Positions 19,701 through 30,960 of a stretch of 64,000 nucleotides of DNA are shown here, piece by piece (the first letter of the stretch is position 1; each line of letters begins with the position of its first letter). The stretch lies in the NCBI GenBank assembly GCA_015179125.1, contig WHVA01000010.1:372001-436000 (forward strand). The letters run 5' to 3'. The translations under genes and the position numbers were made by a program. The stretch is from Gautieria morchelliformis (Eukaryota; Basidiomycota; Agaricomycetes; Gomphales; Gomphaceae). The notes below the pieces were generated by a model. The model saw only the letters and a list, made by a program, of their open reading frames with translations, did not search any database and was not told the DNA's origin.

Positions 19701-22700
19701 CGATCATAGAGCAGTCAAGGGGCCGGGCTTGCCCGGGTAAGAGTCATGGAAATCCGTGACCAGCTCCGAGGCATGATCAAGCTCGGAAGCGAGGATCCAC
19801 GAGGTTTCTTCGTCGGTACCTTCGTAACCAGTCCACCTGACAAGGTAGAGTAATTTGCAGCTCTTGCGTCTATTATCGATCTTCGAGTCGAGGATTTCGG
19901 AAACCTCGAACTCGGGTTCGCCGTCGATAACGACTGGGGCGGAGGCGGCTGAATTCGGTTTGGTATGGTGTTGGGCGAGGCTGGTTCGAGCATAGATACG
20001 TGGAAGACCGGATGGACTGAATGCATGTGTTCTGGAAGTCGAAGGGTGAAGGAGTGAGTACCCGCTCGGGAAATGATTTCAAAAGGACCCAAGAACTTCT
20101 CGGCGAGCTTCTTGGTAGGCCGAGTTGTTCGAAAGTACTGTGCCTTCACAAAGGCGAGGGATCCTACTTGGAAATCAGGAGCGGGCTTGCGACGAACATC
20201 GGCCGAGGCTTGGTAAGTTTTCTGAGCCTCGAGGATGGCGTGGCGAAGTTCTTGGTGAAGCTCGTCCAGGTCAACCACGAAGTCTCGGGCTCGTGCCGAG
20301 GCGAGGTCGCGCTCGGGGTGAACTGCGAGGTTCGGATGGTAGCCTTTATTGGCAAAGAATGGGGAGACGCCGGTGGTTGCGCTAGGCGCGTTGTTGTAGG
20401 CGAACTCGGCTAGGGGAAGGAGCGAAGCCCAATTGGACTGCTGATAGTTGCAATAGATCCTGAGGTACTGTTCCAAAGTTTGGTTAGCACGCTCGGTCTG
20501 ACCGTCACCCTCGGGATGATATCCCGAGGTGAAATGCAACCGCATGTCCAAAGCTTTCCCTAGGGAACGCCAGAAGTGCGAAACAAACTCGGAACCCCTG
20601 TCCGAGGTGACGTGCGAGGGGACTCCATGCTTTGAAAAGACATGAAGAACGAAGAGGTGAGCGAGCTCTTGCGAGGTTATCTTGTCTGTGGTTGGAATGA
20701 AGATAACCTGCTTAGTGAAGCGGTCAACAATCACTAGGATGGAGGTGAACTCGGATGAAGGGGGGAGTTGCTCAATGAAATCCATAGATATGGAATTCCA
20801 AGGTTTCTCGGGAACAGGAAGTTGTTTGAGGAGACCATAGGGTTTGTGACGTTGCGGCTTGCTTCGCATACAAGTGGTACACGTCTTGCAATACTCCTTG
20901 ACAAAGGATCTAATCCCTGGCCAAGTATAGTCTCGTCGGATCAGCTCCAAGGTCTTGTTGACCCCGAAGTGTCCCGAGAGAATGTGATCGTGCTTGTATT
21001 GCAGGATGCGAAGTCGAAGGTCTTGGGCCGCTGGAACATAGGTTCGGTTGTCAAGCTTGAGGAAACCCTCGGGGTCTGTGGTCCACCTCGGGTCATTAAC
21101 CAAGCCGAGGTGCGACTTGGCTATGGGGTCCGAGGGGAGGTTCGCTAGTATGTCAGCTCGGATCTGCTCGGTATCAAGCAGTGAAGCGGCTCGGAGCACG
21201 ATGGGAGCGAGGTTAGTAGCTCTAAGGGACGATGCCAGCTGGTGCTGAGTAAACACTGGCCGTAGGTTCTGCGGGTTTATGGTGGCATAGTCGCTATTCC
21301 CCTCTTTAAGGTAGACGTCCCATCGTCTAGTGAGAGAGTCAGGCTTCGTTCCGAGGCGACCTGGTCGGAAGCGTATGGCGAGGTTGAACTGGGAAAGGTA
21401 TTCCGACCACCGAGCTTGTCGACGGGTCAAGAGCTTCGTAGTTGAAAAGTATTCGAGGTTCTTGTGATCGGTGATAACGTCAACTGGTTCGCCTGAGCCC
21501 TCTAGGTAGTGTCGCCAGCGTTGAAAGGCTTCAAAAATGGCGAGGAGCTCCTTGTCGTGAACATCGTAGTTGAGCTCGGTAGAGGTGAATGTGCGGGAGT
21601 GGAAAGCGACGGGATGAAGTTCGCCTTCTGAGGTTCGTAGTGATAAGATTGCCGCTAAGGCATAATCTGATGCATCAGTCTCTACGATCAGTGGAAGGTC
21701 AGGAATCCAGTGAGTAAGGATAGGGGCGGTAGTGAACGCCCTCTTCAACAGGTTGAAAGCCCGTCGACAATCCTCGGAAAAATTCCAAGGGGTACCCTTG
21801 CGGGTAAGTCGGGTGAGAGGAATGGTGATGTCGGAGTAGTTGTGAATGAAACGTCGGTAGAAGTTGGCGAAGCCGAGGAAGGATTGGATGTCGCGAACTT
21901 TGCGAGGTTCAGGCCAGTCTTGAATGACCTTTACCTTGTCATCCGCCATAGTGAGGCCCTCGGGAGAGAGTATGTAGCCGAGGAATTCAACCGAGTCGCG
22001 ATGGAACTCGCATTTGTCTTCTTTGGCGAAGAGGTTGTTGAGTCGTAGTCGTCGCAAGACTTCCTTGACATGTTCAACATGTTTGGAGGGGTCACTGGAG
22101 TAGATTAGAATGTCATCCAAGTATACCACCACACAAACGTCCAAAAGGTCGGCGAACACCTCGTTCATGAATCTCTGGAAGGCAGCAGGGCCATTAGTGA
22201 GACCAAATGGCATAACCAACCATTCAAAAGACCCATAGCGAGTCCTGAAGGCGGTTTTCCATTCGTCACCCTCGGCCACCCGTACGAGGTGGTAAGCGTG
22301 ACGAAGGTCAATTTTCGTATAGATGCGAGCATTCTTTGGAGCATCAAGTAAGTCAGCAATCAATGGCAATGGATACCGATCTTTTTTGAGATTTTGTTCA
22401 AACCTCGGAAGTCGACACACAACCGAAGTGAGCCATCTTTTTTGCGAACGAACAATACCGGTGCACCATGAGGCGAGCGTGAAGGTCGGATGAAACCGAT
22501 GTTTAAATGCTCGTCGATGAACTCGCGAAGTGCTTTGAGTTCGGAAGCTGAGAGAGAGTAGATGGGACCGATTGGTGGCGAGGTCCCTTCTTCGAGGTTG
22601 ATTTTGATATCGTGAGGTCGGTGGGGAGCTAGAGTGTCAGCGCGTGCTTTGCTAAACACATCTGCAAATTCGTGGTATTCTTCAGGAACATGTTTCTTAA

Positions 22701-25700
22701 TGTTCTCAGGAAGCTCGGAAGAGCTTCCTCCCGATGTTGCCCCTCTGGCGAGGAGCTCAGGCGAAGCCAAATTGAGCTGAAACACTTCGGACCCTTCCAA
22801 TCTAGATGCGCGCACGAAAGCGGGTGCATTGATTAGGGAAACGAGGGGTGCTTGCAACTTCGGAAGCGAGGTCGGAGGCGGGGGCGAAGATGCCGTAGGC
22901 GAGGTCGAAGTCGTAGCCGAAGCTGAGCGGGCTGACGTCGCCGGGGTCGCTGGAGTCGTTGTTAGGTCGATGGTCTTGAAAGTAATACTGCCCAATACCC
23001 AGTCAATCGACGGATTGTAGCGGGTGAGCCAGTTGTGGCCAAGTACCATCGAGCAACTTGAGTCGAGCGAGGTTACGTAGAAGGTAACCCATTGTTGTTC
23101 GCCGGTCGGAAAGCAAATGCAGAGGTCTAGAGCTTGGGTAATGGTAGTGTTAGTACTACCGTCAAATAGTTTCAAGGGTATAGGAGAGACAGGATAAGCA
23201 GGCATGGAGTACTTCTGGACAAATCTGGATTCAATAAAACAGTCTGAGGACCCGCAGTCAACTAATGCAACAAAAGCGACGTTGGGCAGCGAAGGCGAGG
23301 TTAGATCTACATTAAGGGAATCTTTGGACAATGAATGAGAAGCGGCGCTGAGTCTGAGCACACGGGTGAGGTTACCGCAATCCTCGGATCGTGTGGTTCC
23401 GAGGTTGCTACCTATTTTTTCACCTCCGTAATGGAGGCTGAAGTCCCCTCGTTAGGGGTCTTCGTTGCCCGACCTTTAGAACCGCTACTATTGGTAGACT
23501 TGTTCTTCGGGCAGTCCTTGACGACGTGACCTCTGGTGCCGCAAAGCAGACAAAGTCCTTGGTCGACCCGACGTTGGCGCTCCTCGGGAAGCAGTTTGCC
23601 ATCCTTCCCGAGTTTGCTCGAAATGTCGGGCTGGCTCTTGTTGTTCGAAGAGTTGTTGTTGTTGGAACCCTTGCCGCTGTTGTTAGTCTTGTTGCGGTTC
23701 TTATTGTTATTGGAACCACTGGAAGACTGGTGGTTGTTAGTGGCATTGCTACTGGACTGATTAGTGGTGCGTGCAGGCTGGGAGCTACGACCATTGATCA
23801 TGGCGTCGTATTCCTTTCGCTCCCAGTAACGGCTATCGCATTCCAGCGCGAAGTTCCTAAGCTCGGCGAGGCTGCGGAATCAAGGGAAGTGAAGTAAGTC
23901 GTCCTTGATCCGTTTGGCCAAGCCCTTGTAGGCAAAGTGTCGGAGGGCCGCGTCGTTCCACTGAGTCCGAGTCGAAGCTCGGGCAAAGTCGATAAAGAAT
24001 CGCGCGGCCTTGTGGTGCTCTTTCATAACGATCTTCTCGAGGTCAATCTCGGCTTGGGCCGCGTTGTCGTATGGGCCGAAGTTAAGCTCGAGCTCGGCCT
24101 TGAAACTGTCCCAGTCCTCGAGCCAATCTGGCTCGGGTTGGACTTCGCCGAGGATCGCCGGCTCGAAATATTGCAGAGCCGAGCCGGACAGGTAAGAAAT
24201 AGCATACTGCACCTTTGAGGCCCCCGTCTTGAACGCGGTGGGGCGATCTCTGAAGTTGAGTACACATTGAAGGAAGAAGGTGCGAAGCTTGGCTTGGTCA
24301 GTACCGTCATAACTATCCGGTTCCTTGACCTTGGCTCGTGCTTCGGATTCGCGAGGTTTCGCGAGTTTGATGAACACTCGACGCATAAGCTCGTTGTCCT
24401 CGAGGTCACCGAGGTCCTCGGGCGGAAGGTTGGGGAGGTCCCGATCGTTGTCAGAACTTCTAGAGCCATCACCTGGATCACCTGAAGGGTCACCGAGGTT
24501 AGCCCTACCTTTGCCTTTGTTACTAGGCTCGGCGGGGTCTGCGAGGGGTATCCCCGGGGACGGGGGTGAGTCATCGGGGGCTTCCGAGAAACGCCGCTGT
24601 TCTGAGATACCCCGAAGGGTGCGAGAACGGGTTATCATGGACATCGTGAAAAAAAGGGATACGTAGGGTGTAAGCAGTCTGAAAATACTGTTACGATACG
24701 ATCCGTCGTAAGGTTGACCGAGGTCGGGGACGAAACCCGAGTCAAGGTCCGAGGTTACAGGGCGAGGTTTGGATGGGGAGGTCGGAGAGGGACTTGGCTT
24801 CAGCTTATGTGCTGCGCCGACCCTACGCACGAGTCCCAACTTCGGAGGTAAACGAATAAGAGGCGAGGTTCTAGCTTAAGAGGCGAGGCGTAGAAACTAG
24901 CTAGGGATCGAAGGGACACGATAGTTGATTTTCAGACTAAGGAGTAGGAATGCATACAAGGGGGTTATATACGGACGAGGTGCAAGTCAGGGGCGAACAG
25001 ATTAGTGGAGGTCAGGGCGGGGTCAGGAGACCGAGGTCAGGGCGAGGTAATATACGAATGATGCGTGATGGAGCGGAATCAGTAACTAAGGGGATACGGG
25101 CATGGGATCAAGGTCGGATATGAGTTCAAGCTCGGGATCGGGCTCGGGCACGGATAAGTATCATATGTACTCGGGCATGAATATCACAAGGCTCGGGCTC
25201 GGAAGAAGGTTCTACCGGTAAGTAGCCGGCCAAAGGCCGGGTCCTTACATTAATCAACGCAACGTTTGCTCACATCAATGCCTTCTGGCATTATAACAAG
25301 CAATCGCACACTTGTAAATACGTCCCCACCGTTGCCCCTTTTCTGTTTTCCCGCGGAACGTCTTTTCCCCCCTTTCAGCTGGGACATCTGTTATCTCTTG
25401 GAATTCATATTATGAATGTAAGCTGTACCTTTTTGCTGCTACCCTCATTCTCACTCATAGCTGTCTTCTTGAGACCGGCAATAGCCTCGCGGCGTGCATC
25501 GTCTTCGCTCACGTGACATTTACCCTTCATCCTCGTTTTGACAGAGCCTCCCACAGCAGCGGCCTGCGCTGTAAAAGTCGAAAGTAAGTCTTGAAAAGAT
25601 TGGTTAGTGTTTGGTGACTGAGCCGGTGGTGTAGATGATGGTATCCGATGCCATGCGATGGTGTGTAAACAGCCTGCGCATGTGGTTGCTTCATTGATAC

Positions 25701-25782
25701 CAATACTTTCCTTTGGGACAAAATGCGGGCATGAGCAGAGAGAGCCGTTCTCTGCTCCAGAGTATTTGCATCTTTGAGCCAT
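16743..25782 (-). CDS. Hypothetical protein with N-terminal Cys/His cluster, split by a gypsy element
   Basis: Exon 1 (25782 to about 25443) encodes CSCPHF and [11 protein letters not shown], a Cys/His cluster. Exon 2 (about 25393-25277) ends [10 protein letters not shown] before a GTGAGC donor. The next exon (about 17712-17393) has [28 protein letters not shown] and [13 protein letters not shown]. Three further exons end with DNPWANLI at 16743, through Ser/Lys-rich, disordered sequence. The gypsy target duplication TTAAT lies between exons 2 and 3, in a span that without the element would be a 50-nt GTGAGC...CACAG intron. In my reading that join is off by one base, so either the border is misplaced or the allele is damaged. 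I do not know the function. Treating both halves as one gene is inference from orientation, spacing and matched flanks. Confidence 0.55.
17743..18303 (-). repeat. Gypsy 3' LTR (left)
   Basis: 561 bp, apparently identical to 24689-25249. It contains GTTATATAC on plus, which reads GTATATAAC on minus, so a TATA-like box is available in both directions. The antisense accessory gene begins 173 bp beyond its inner edge. Confidence 0.95.
18476..19601 (+). CDS. Antisense accessory gene inside the gypsy element: Zn2Cys6-like coiled-coil protein
   Basis: Two exons, 18476-18682 and 18729-19601, are joined in frame by a 46-nt GTGAGT...ACAG intron and give about 359 residues. The core has two equal cysteine modules, [11 protein letters not shown] and [11 protein letters not shown], each CX2CX6C and about 15 residues apart. 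That spacing resembles a fungal Zn2Cys6 binuclear cluster with a long linker. A basic nuclear-signal-like stretch ([16 protein letters not shown]) follows, then a charged coiled coil ([18 protein letters not shown]) and an acidic Ser/Glu tail. It lies wholly between the LTRs, opposite to gag-pol. Likely a nuclear DNA-binding or silencing-related protein; this is inference. An alternative is a host gene captured by the element. Confidence 0.75.
19704..23361 (-). pseudogene. Gypsy pol: protease, RT, RNase H, integrase, chromodomain (frame-broken)
   Basis: Protease has [14 protein letters not shown] spans [10 protein letters not shown] to YLDDILIYS, RNase H shows [12 protein letters not shown], and integrase has an HHCC finger ([19 protein letters not shown]) plus DDE signatures ([23 protein letters not shown]). 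Two breaks are visible. At about 22383-22388 a run of six A (minus strand) shifts frame inside RT, where one more base would keep RT open. At about 19935-19945, in a C-rich stretch, the frame leaves the chromodomain, which reads well in another frame ([30 protein letters not shown]) down to a stop at 19704. All catalytic residues I can locate are intact. Confidence 0.9.
23412..24644 (-). pseudogene. Gypsy gag with an internal TGA
   Basis: The ATG at 24644 lies 45 nt inside the 5' LTR. The retrotransposon gag domain is visible ([37 protein letters not shown]-like). A TGA at 23880-23882 follows DDLLHFP. The same frame then resumes with [17 protein letters not shown], an Asn/Ser-rich linker and a CCHC knuckle [14 protein letters not shown], ending at 23412. 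The codon context fits a CGA to TGA transition at a CpG. Pol begins in a different frame after about 50 nt. Confidence 0.88.
24689..25249 (-). repeat. Gypsy 5' LTR (right)
   Basis: The 561-bp partner of 17743-18303, located upstream of gag. No difference was found when the two copies were compared line by line. Confidence 0.95.
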
Positions 25783-26309
25783 GGACTAGAAGTGGAAATG
25801 GTGAAAGAGTGTGAAGATTCAGTGTGTGACGACGCAAAAAAATTCACACGTAGCTCGTACTGTATACGCTCATTATCTGACCAACTCTTGACAGAGTTGA
25901 TTTTGACATGAAAACTAAATGATATTTCAACTCTACAGTGTGTGAGAAACATTTTTGATCCATGCGCATGTGCGACGTTCTGCATCTCTTATGTTTTCCC
26001 CGCAGCAGGCCCACCCCAACCAGACCATGTCTATGCTCATATTTCATGAGAGACGTCCCACCTTCATCAATTTTGCCCGCCTCTCTCGCCGTCGTACAAA
26101 CGTACACGCAGGATTATTTTACAACTCACATGCCATGCGCGCCTTGGCACCGCGCACGCACATGTAACTCATAATACCATCTAGGCGTAACGAGGAGGTG
26201 AACGTGGAGGAGAAGTTGGTCAGGCGCATGCGGGAAAGAGTTGCCCCGAGAAAGGGAAGGAGAGTGGGTGATCATCTGGATTCAAGTATGATAGAAGTTG
26301 TACCTACTA
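25783..26309. other. Intergenic, no gene recognised
   Basis: This lies between the Cys/His-cluster gene start and the 3' end of the integrase-core gene. Only short overlapping open frames without domain signal are present. It should contain the promoter of the leftward gene. Confidence 0.5.
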
Positions 26310-28406
26310 CTATACATCTTCCAATTGATATAGCAATGTTTGCATAATATGAAGGCCTTGCAACCAAGCAACTGCACGAGGGAACCAAATAGACTCCGGG
26401 AGCTCCACAACAAGCTCCCGAGCCCGACGACCCACACGAATACTCTCAAATACTGGGTAGCCATCTTCCTGCTCAGCAGCCATCACTCCATACCCCTTGG
26501 GGATTAGTCCTGTCTCATGAGCTTGATCCAGTGCTGCAAAAAAAATCGCCTCGTGAAGCCGATTGCTGAAAGGCGGCTGGCTGCGTGGGACGTGAATGGC
26601 AGGGTGGTTGATATTGGCTTGCACATCCATTGTCAATTGGTCTTCTATTGCACTGTTATTCTCATCATTGTCTTCCGAGTCAGATATATTGTCCCCGCTG
26701 CTGTCAGTAGCAGTAAGCGACTCCAAGTCATCACTTGTGTCCAGATTGTCTTCGTCCAAAGGATGACCAGCCCCTGTGAGACCTGTGTGATGGACAACGG
26801 AGCCATGCGTTGAGTAGTACCGCTGAAGCGTGTCTGGATGCACCTCGTCATACTCGGAGACAATCTTGCCATGCTTCGCATTGCTAAGAAAGCGCATATC
26901 CTATAAATAATGTCAATTGTGAAATAGTAGTCTTGATGTCAGCAAAATTTACTTACTAATGGGGTCCGGTTATTTGCACTGGACATCAGATGGTTATTCC
27001 AATCGGCTTCAAATGCATTGCAGTCTGCATTTATGAGATCGAGGAAAAGCACGTGTAGGAGCCATAGGTGGTGAGGGTTGAGACGATCCAGATGATGGGA
27101 GCTTTCAAGGCGTGCAAAAAATGCACGCCAACAGCGGCTAAACTGCATTGCGACCTCAACCCATATTCGCTCAATACAGGTGTTATGAGTTGAACTAAAA
27201 AAAATAATGAAGCTTATAGAGGAACAAGCACACAGTAGTACTTACGATCCCCACATAAAAGAGCCGCGTGATGGTCCACGGTGCACGATCATCCAGACAG
27301 CGAGTTCAATGTTCTCGCCACCCCGACCACCACGGAGGCATGAAGGACAGCCGTACTTGGCTGCTGCATCCAAAAACAAGTCCAGGACTGTGCTTGCACG
27401 GTTATTAGTACTGGCACGCAGTGCAACCATCTGCACGCTCAGTGTGAGTATTGAGAATTCATGTTGCAAAAAGACATACCGTGTGATCATGTCCATCCAC
27501 ACCGCCATGTATAACAATACCATATTGAATTAATTTGTGCAGGCCGTCAAAATGCCAAACAGCATTTGACATGGTGGAGATATATTCACGCCGTAAAAGA
27601 GTGTCGTGTTGGCGAAGAGCCTGTCCAAGGCCATCAACCCGTCGTAGAGATTTTCGAACACGCTCCTTCTGTATCCGTATACCATGGTGACTTAAAAATC
27701 CCATGGTATATCGAACTCCAGAGTTGGGGCGTAGGCATTTGTAGAGTTTGATTAGAAGATCGAGATCTATATCATTAAGAGTGGAGAAGCGTTGGCTGAG
27801 TCCCATTTCTTGCAGCTTGTACCTCAGGATGTTCCGGTGTATGCCTAAGGGTTGTGAAAGAAGCTGCAGACTGAGGTGACGGTTCCCAGATACGGCCTCT
27901 TGCACCCACTCGGCATTCAATTGCTTCGTTGGCCGACTGACACGTCCAGTATGGATAATAGTGGTAAGATCCTCCATAGACATGGTTTCTGGATCACTAA
28001 ACATGCGGATGAGTAGCGTAGTAAACCAATGAGTACAATATACATACATGTCGTCTGCTCCTTTCACAGCAATGGCTAGCTCTACTAGTAATTTACCTAG
28101 ACAGACGGCACATGTCTTAAGCCAAATCACAGGTAGATCAGTAGCACCCAGGTTCCGGAGGAGATAGCATATGCGCCCTAGAAGGAAATCGAAGTGGTAT
28201 TTGAGGCAAAGCAAATCACCATCCTCACGATGAAGAACATGCAAGGCATGTGAGTAGGACCTAGAAATTATTTGATGAGCTCGGTTGACATTGTGTCCCC
28301 ACCTGCTTGGTGGACCAGGACCTGGCAAATCTGGGAATGCAGGTAGGAGGACCATGTTGCATGACAGGTGTCGGAGTTTACTTTTGCTTTCTTTACTCGT
28401 CCCCAT
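26310..28406 (-). CDS. Integrase-core (DDE) protein of the basidiomycete integrase family
   Basis: Four exons (28406-27480, 27430-27246, 27194-26957, 26900-26310) with introns of 49, 51 and 56 nt join in frame to give 646 residues. The N-terminal half is helical with a helix-turn-helix-like region (LSLQLLSQPLGIHRNILRYK). The integrase fold follows: WHFDGLHKLIQYGIVIHGG, then LRASTNNRASTVLDLFLDAA, then RGGRGGENIELAVWM, then NTCIERIWVEV. By analogy with gypsy integrases the acidic triad should be Asp in HFDG, Asp in the GDRGGEN box and Glu in IERIW; the middle Asp is Gly here. An acidic region and LEDV end the protein. The family is common in Agaricomycete genomes, possibly transposon-derived; this copy may be catalytically dead. 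No terminal repeats were found around it. Confidence 0.85.
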
Positions 28407-28452
28407 TGCTTCTCAAAATTCTACTTGCAGTTTTCTACTAATACCATAGATC
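28407..28452. promoter_or_regulatory. 46-bp divergent intergenic region
   Basis: The start codons of the integrase-core gene (minus) and the BTB gene (plus) are 46 bp apart. Any promoters and 5' leaders must overlap each other or the opposite coding exon. Confidence 0.5.
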
Positions 28453-29435
28453 ATGACTGTCATTACTCGCCATAGCGAATTTTACCTTGAAGATGGTTCA
28501 ATCACATTACAGGTATGAGATTATAGCAATGCTCACTTATATTACAAGCTAAAATACTGGTCCAGATTGAGGATGTCCTCTACAAACTCCATATATCACT
28601 CCTTCGCAAATTTTCAGTTGTTTTCAAGGATATGTTTTCCATGCCGCCAAGCTCTTCACAGCCCAACCATCATGAAGGCATGAGCGATGAGAGCCCTGTT
28701 AAATTGGGTCTGCCATTTACGGTAAAAAAAATGGATTATTTACTGTGGTGGTTTATGTGTCGGTAAGACAGCATTAAACTATTTATTAATGGCTGAACTG
28801 AAGCACCCTAGCTATAGTTCAAATCTCCCCCCTTAGAAGGGCTTGTTTCGATCCTCGAACTCGGCATGTTCCTACAGATAGATGTTGCCAGGTCTTTTGC
28901 AATCCAGGCCCTCTCTACCGATTCCCTGAACCTTTCCCCTGCTCGGCAGCTCTCTCTTGCACTTAGGTTCCACATCAGTGACTGGATCGAATTAGCTTTT
29001 AAAGCTCTCGTTGCGACGCCAGCTCATCGACTCAGTCTAGAGGATGCCTCATTCTTAGGTCTCACTATCATGCACATTATCCACTCCACACAGTCAGAAA
29101 TCCGCCATCTTCACCTCGTCCTCGCATATAACCCACTCAAGATGGACAAACATGATGTGTTGTGCAAGAGGCCTGCTCTTGGCTGCCAGGCCAGCTGGGA
29201 AGCTGCCTGGTGGGATGGGTTTGCACGCCATTATCTACATCCAGATCACCCCTGCACACCACTCGAAGCACTTGCGAAGTTCGAATCCGCAAACATTGCA
29301 GGTGTCACGGCAGCCTGCAGGCTTCAGGCAGTGGAATTTATCAGAGATCATGGAGTTTTTGACAGGGAATATGGTATATTGGAGGAGGGACTGAAGTTGC
29401 TTAAGAAGTTTGAGGGAACTGTGGTTGGTGTCTAA
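28453..29435 (+). CDS. BTB/POZ domain protein
   Basis: Three exons, 28453-28512, 28566-28721 and 28818-29435, with introns of 53 and 96 nt keep frame and give 277 residues. The opening RHSEFYLEDGSITLQ, IEDVLYKLHISLLRKFS and VVFKDMFSMPP is the typical fungal BTB fold start. The C-terminal part (ARSFAIQALSTDSLN, RQLSLALRFHISDWIELAF, HRLSLEDASFLGL) is the BACK-like region usual in the Agaricomycete family. The stretch linking the two parts is shorter than usual, so a small internal deletion or an unrecognised exon is possible. Such proteins are usually dimerising adaptors, often for cullin-3 ligases, but no partner can be assigned. Confidence 0.85.
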
Positions 29436-30260
29436 TTTTTTTGATTTTATACCGGTTTTTACTGCTCTTCATTGCTATCATATTACAATACTTAAAAAAT
29501 TAATGGTATTAAATTTTTGATTACAAGTGGTTGAAATAAACAATGTTGCGCGCGCGGGGAAGTCGCTCGCGCGCGCGCAGGTTTACATTTTCGCCGCGCG
29601 CGGGAAATTTGATTTTTGTGCAGGATGACACCCATACGTGTGCAGTGAGTGTGCCCGTGCAAGTTTTGTTGGAGTTGCAAGCGTGACCTATGCAGGAAAA
29701 CCCAGCCGCTGGGAGATATCGGCGCGGTACTTGAGACGCGTGTCGGAGTTCGCTCCCTTTCCTCAGTCTATCACACATATCTGTGAGGCTGAGGTAGGTT
29801 CACTTCTCTACTTCTTCACCTACGTACTTTCCTACTGCCCGCCTCTACATTTGTACTTAACATAAACGTCTTGCGGTGCCTCGCTCGGCACCGGCGCCCC
29901 TTACACTACGCACATCCCGGAGCCGCTTCGCGGGCATATCGGAATTCGGAGGCCATTTGTCGCGTTTAAGACCCGCTTACCTGGTAAGTAGCGGGAATAA
30001 GCCATCGGCTGGGTATGAGAATTTTCAATAGCAAATACGTCACTATGTACGGCCAAATGAGTGGTAGTTAAGTAGGTACAATATACCTGAGGTAATATAA
30101 GAACAGCCGGGATACACAGAGGAGTCATGCGTCACAATAGCGAAACAGCCGAGAACTTCAGTGGCACGCAGAGAATTCCTCACTGGACGTGAGCTTGTCC
30201 ACCTCAAGTTCGTGACTGCCTAACCGCTTGAATCGAAACTTTCGAGACACGCAAATGGGA
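29436..30260. other. Intergenic with a CG-run motif
   Basis: No gene was found. At 29545-29605 there are long alternating CG runs and the inverted match to 11407-11445. The remainder shows no coding or repeat structure I can name. Confidence 0.5.
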
Positions 30261-30960
30261 TTAAATGTTATGTGCCCCCAGGAAGACCCCGATGACCACA
30301 GTGACGAGACCAACATTCGACTGGAAGGACAGTGCGTCTGTCCGGAATGCAGAGTTGGACCTGCACAACGTTCATTACCATGCAACTCGAAAAGGTACCA
30401 GAACTCACTTTGTTGAAGCTGCCCCAGTGGCAGTGCCTGTGCTGGTGGCATTGCCTGCTCAGTTGTACATCATCAGCCTTCCGATACCTGTGCTTCAAGG
30501 TAAAATACCTCAGACGTACTTTGTGCTGCCAGTGAGGAAGTTACGCTATCCACTACGCTCGAGACAACAGATGACCCTGCAGACTCTGCGACGCTCACAG
30601 CGGCAGACGTCGCTAGACTCACGACTGCCGAGGTGGCAGAGCTCACCAATCCACCTACGCTTCCCGTCGCAGAAGTTGCAGCACTGCCCGCTGCAGCAGT
30701 AGCTCCCGTCGCGGCGGAGGAGGCGGCAGACCCAGCTAATATGCATCAGGCTTTAATCGCACTCAACCCAGCAGCATATGCCTGACAGCGTACCTTCTGA
30801 GGTTAATTTTCCAACGACGCTGCCGACTGTATTGTGCTAAGTCTCTTACAAGACACACGAGATTGGCGGGAAGGATCTTACATTGGGCTGTGACTAGCGG
30901 GGAAGCAACGAGAAGTATGGACACAATGAAAGCGCAGCGGGCCATTACGTTGGAGAGCAT
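30261..30960 (-). CDS. Secreted Ser/Ala-rich protein with GPI-anchor-like C-terminus
   Basis: The start at 30960 gives a signal peptide (MLSNVMARCAFIVSILLVAS, cleavage near VTAQ). A short Cys-containing segment is followed, after a probable 53-nt intron (GTAAGA...CTCAG), by a long Ala/Ser/Thr/Val region (SSAATGATAAAG, SSATSAVVSLATSAA). Two later introns lead to a last exon ending SNVGLVTVVIGVFLGAHNI, a hydrophobic tail preceded by Ser/Asn that suits GPI attachment. One in-frame TGA at 30746-30748 remains between the Cys segment and the Ala/Ser region. It is either inside an intron I could not place or a nonsense mutation. Likely a cell-wall or plasma-membrane-anchored surface protein with no identified enzyme domain. 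Confidence 0.6.

Larger units (their letters stand above)
17743..25249 (-). mobile_element. Ty3/gypsy chromovirus with an antisense accessory gene
   Basis: Two 561-bp LTRs (TGTTACGATACG...GGTCCTTACA as read on plus) look identical by eye and are flanked by the direct repeat TTAAT (17738-17742 and 25250-25254). On the minus strand the order is gag, protease, RT, RNase H, integrase, chromodomain. A G-rich polypurine tract (GAGGGGGGAATAC, minus strand) abuts the 3' LTR. Between pol and that LTR is a spliced plus-strand gene. Despite the LTR match the coding part carries an in-frame TGA in gag and two frame breaks in pol. Confidence 0.95.
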
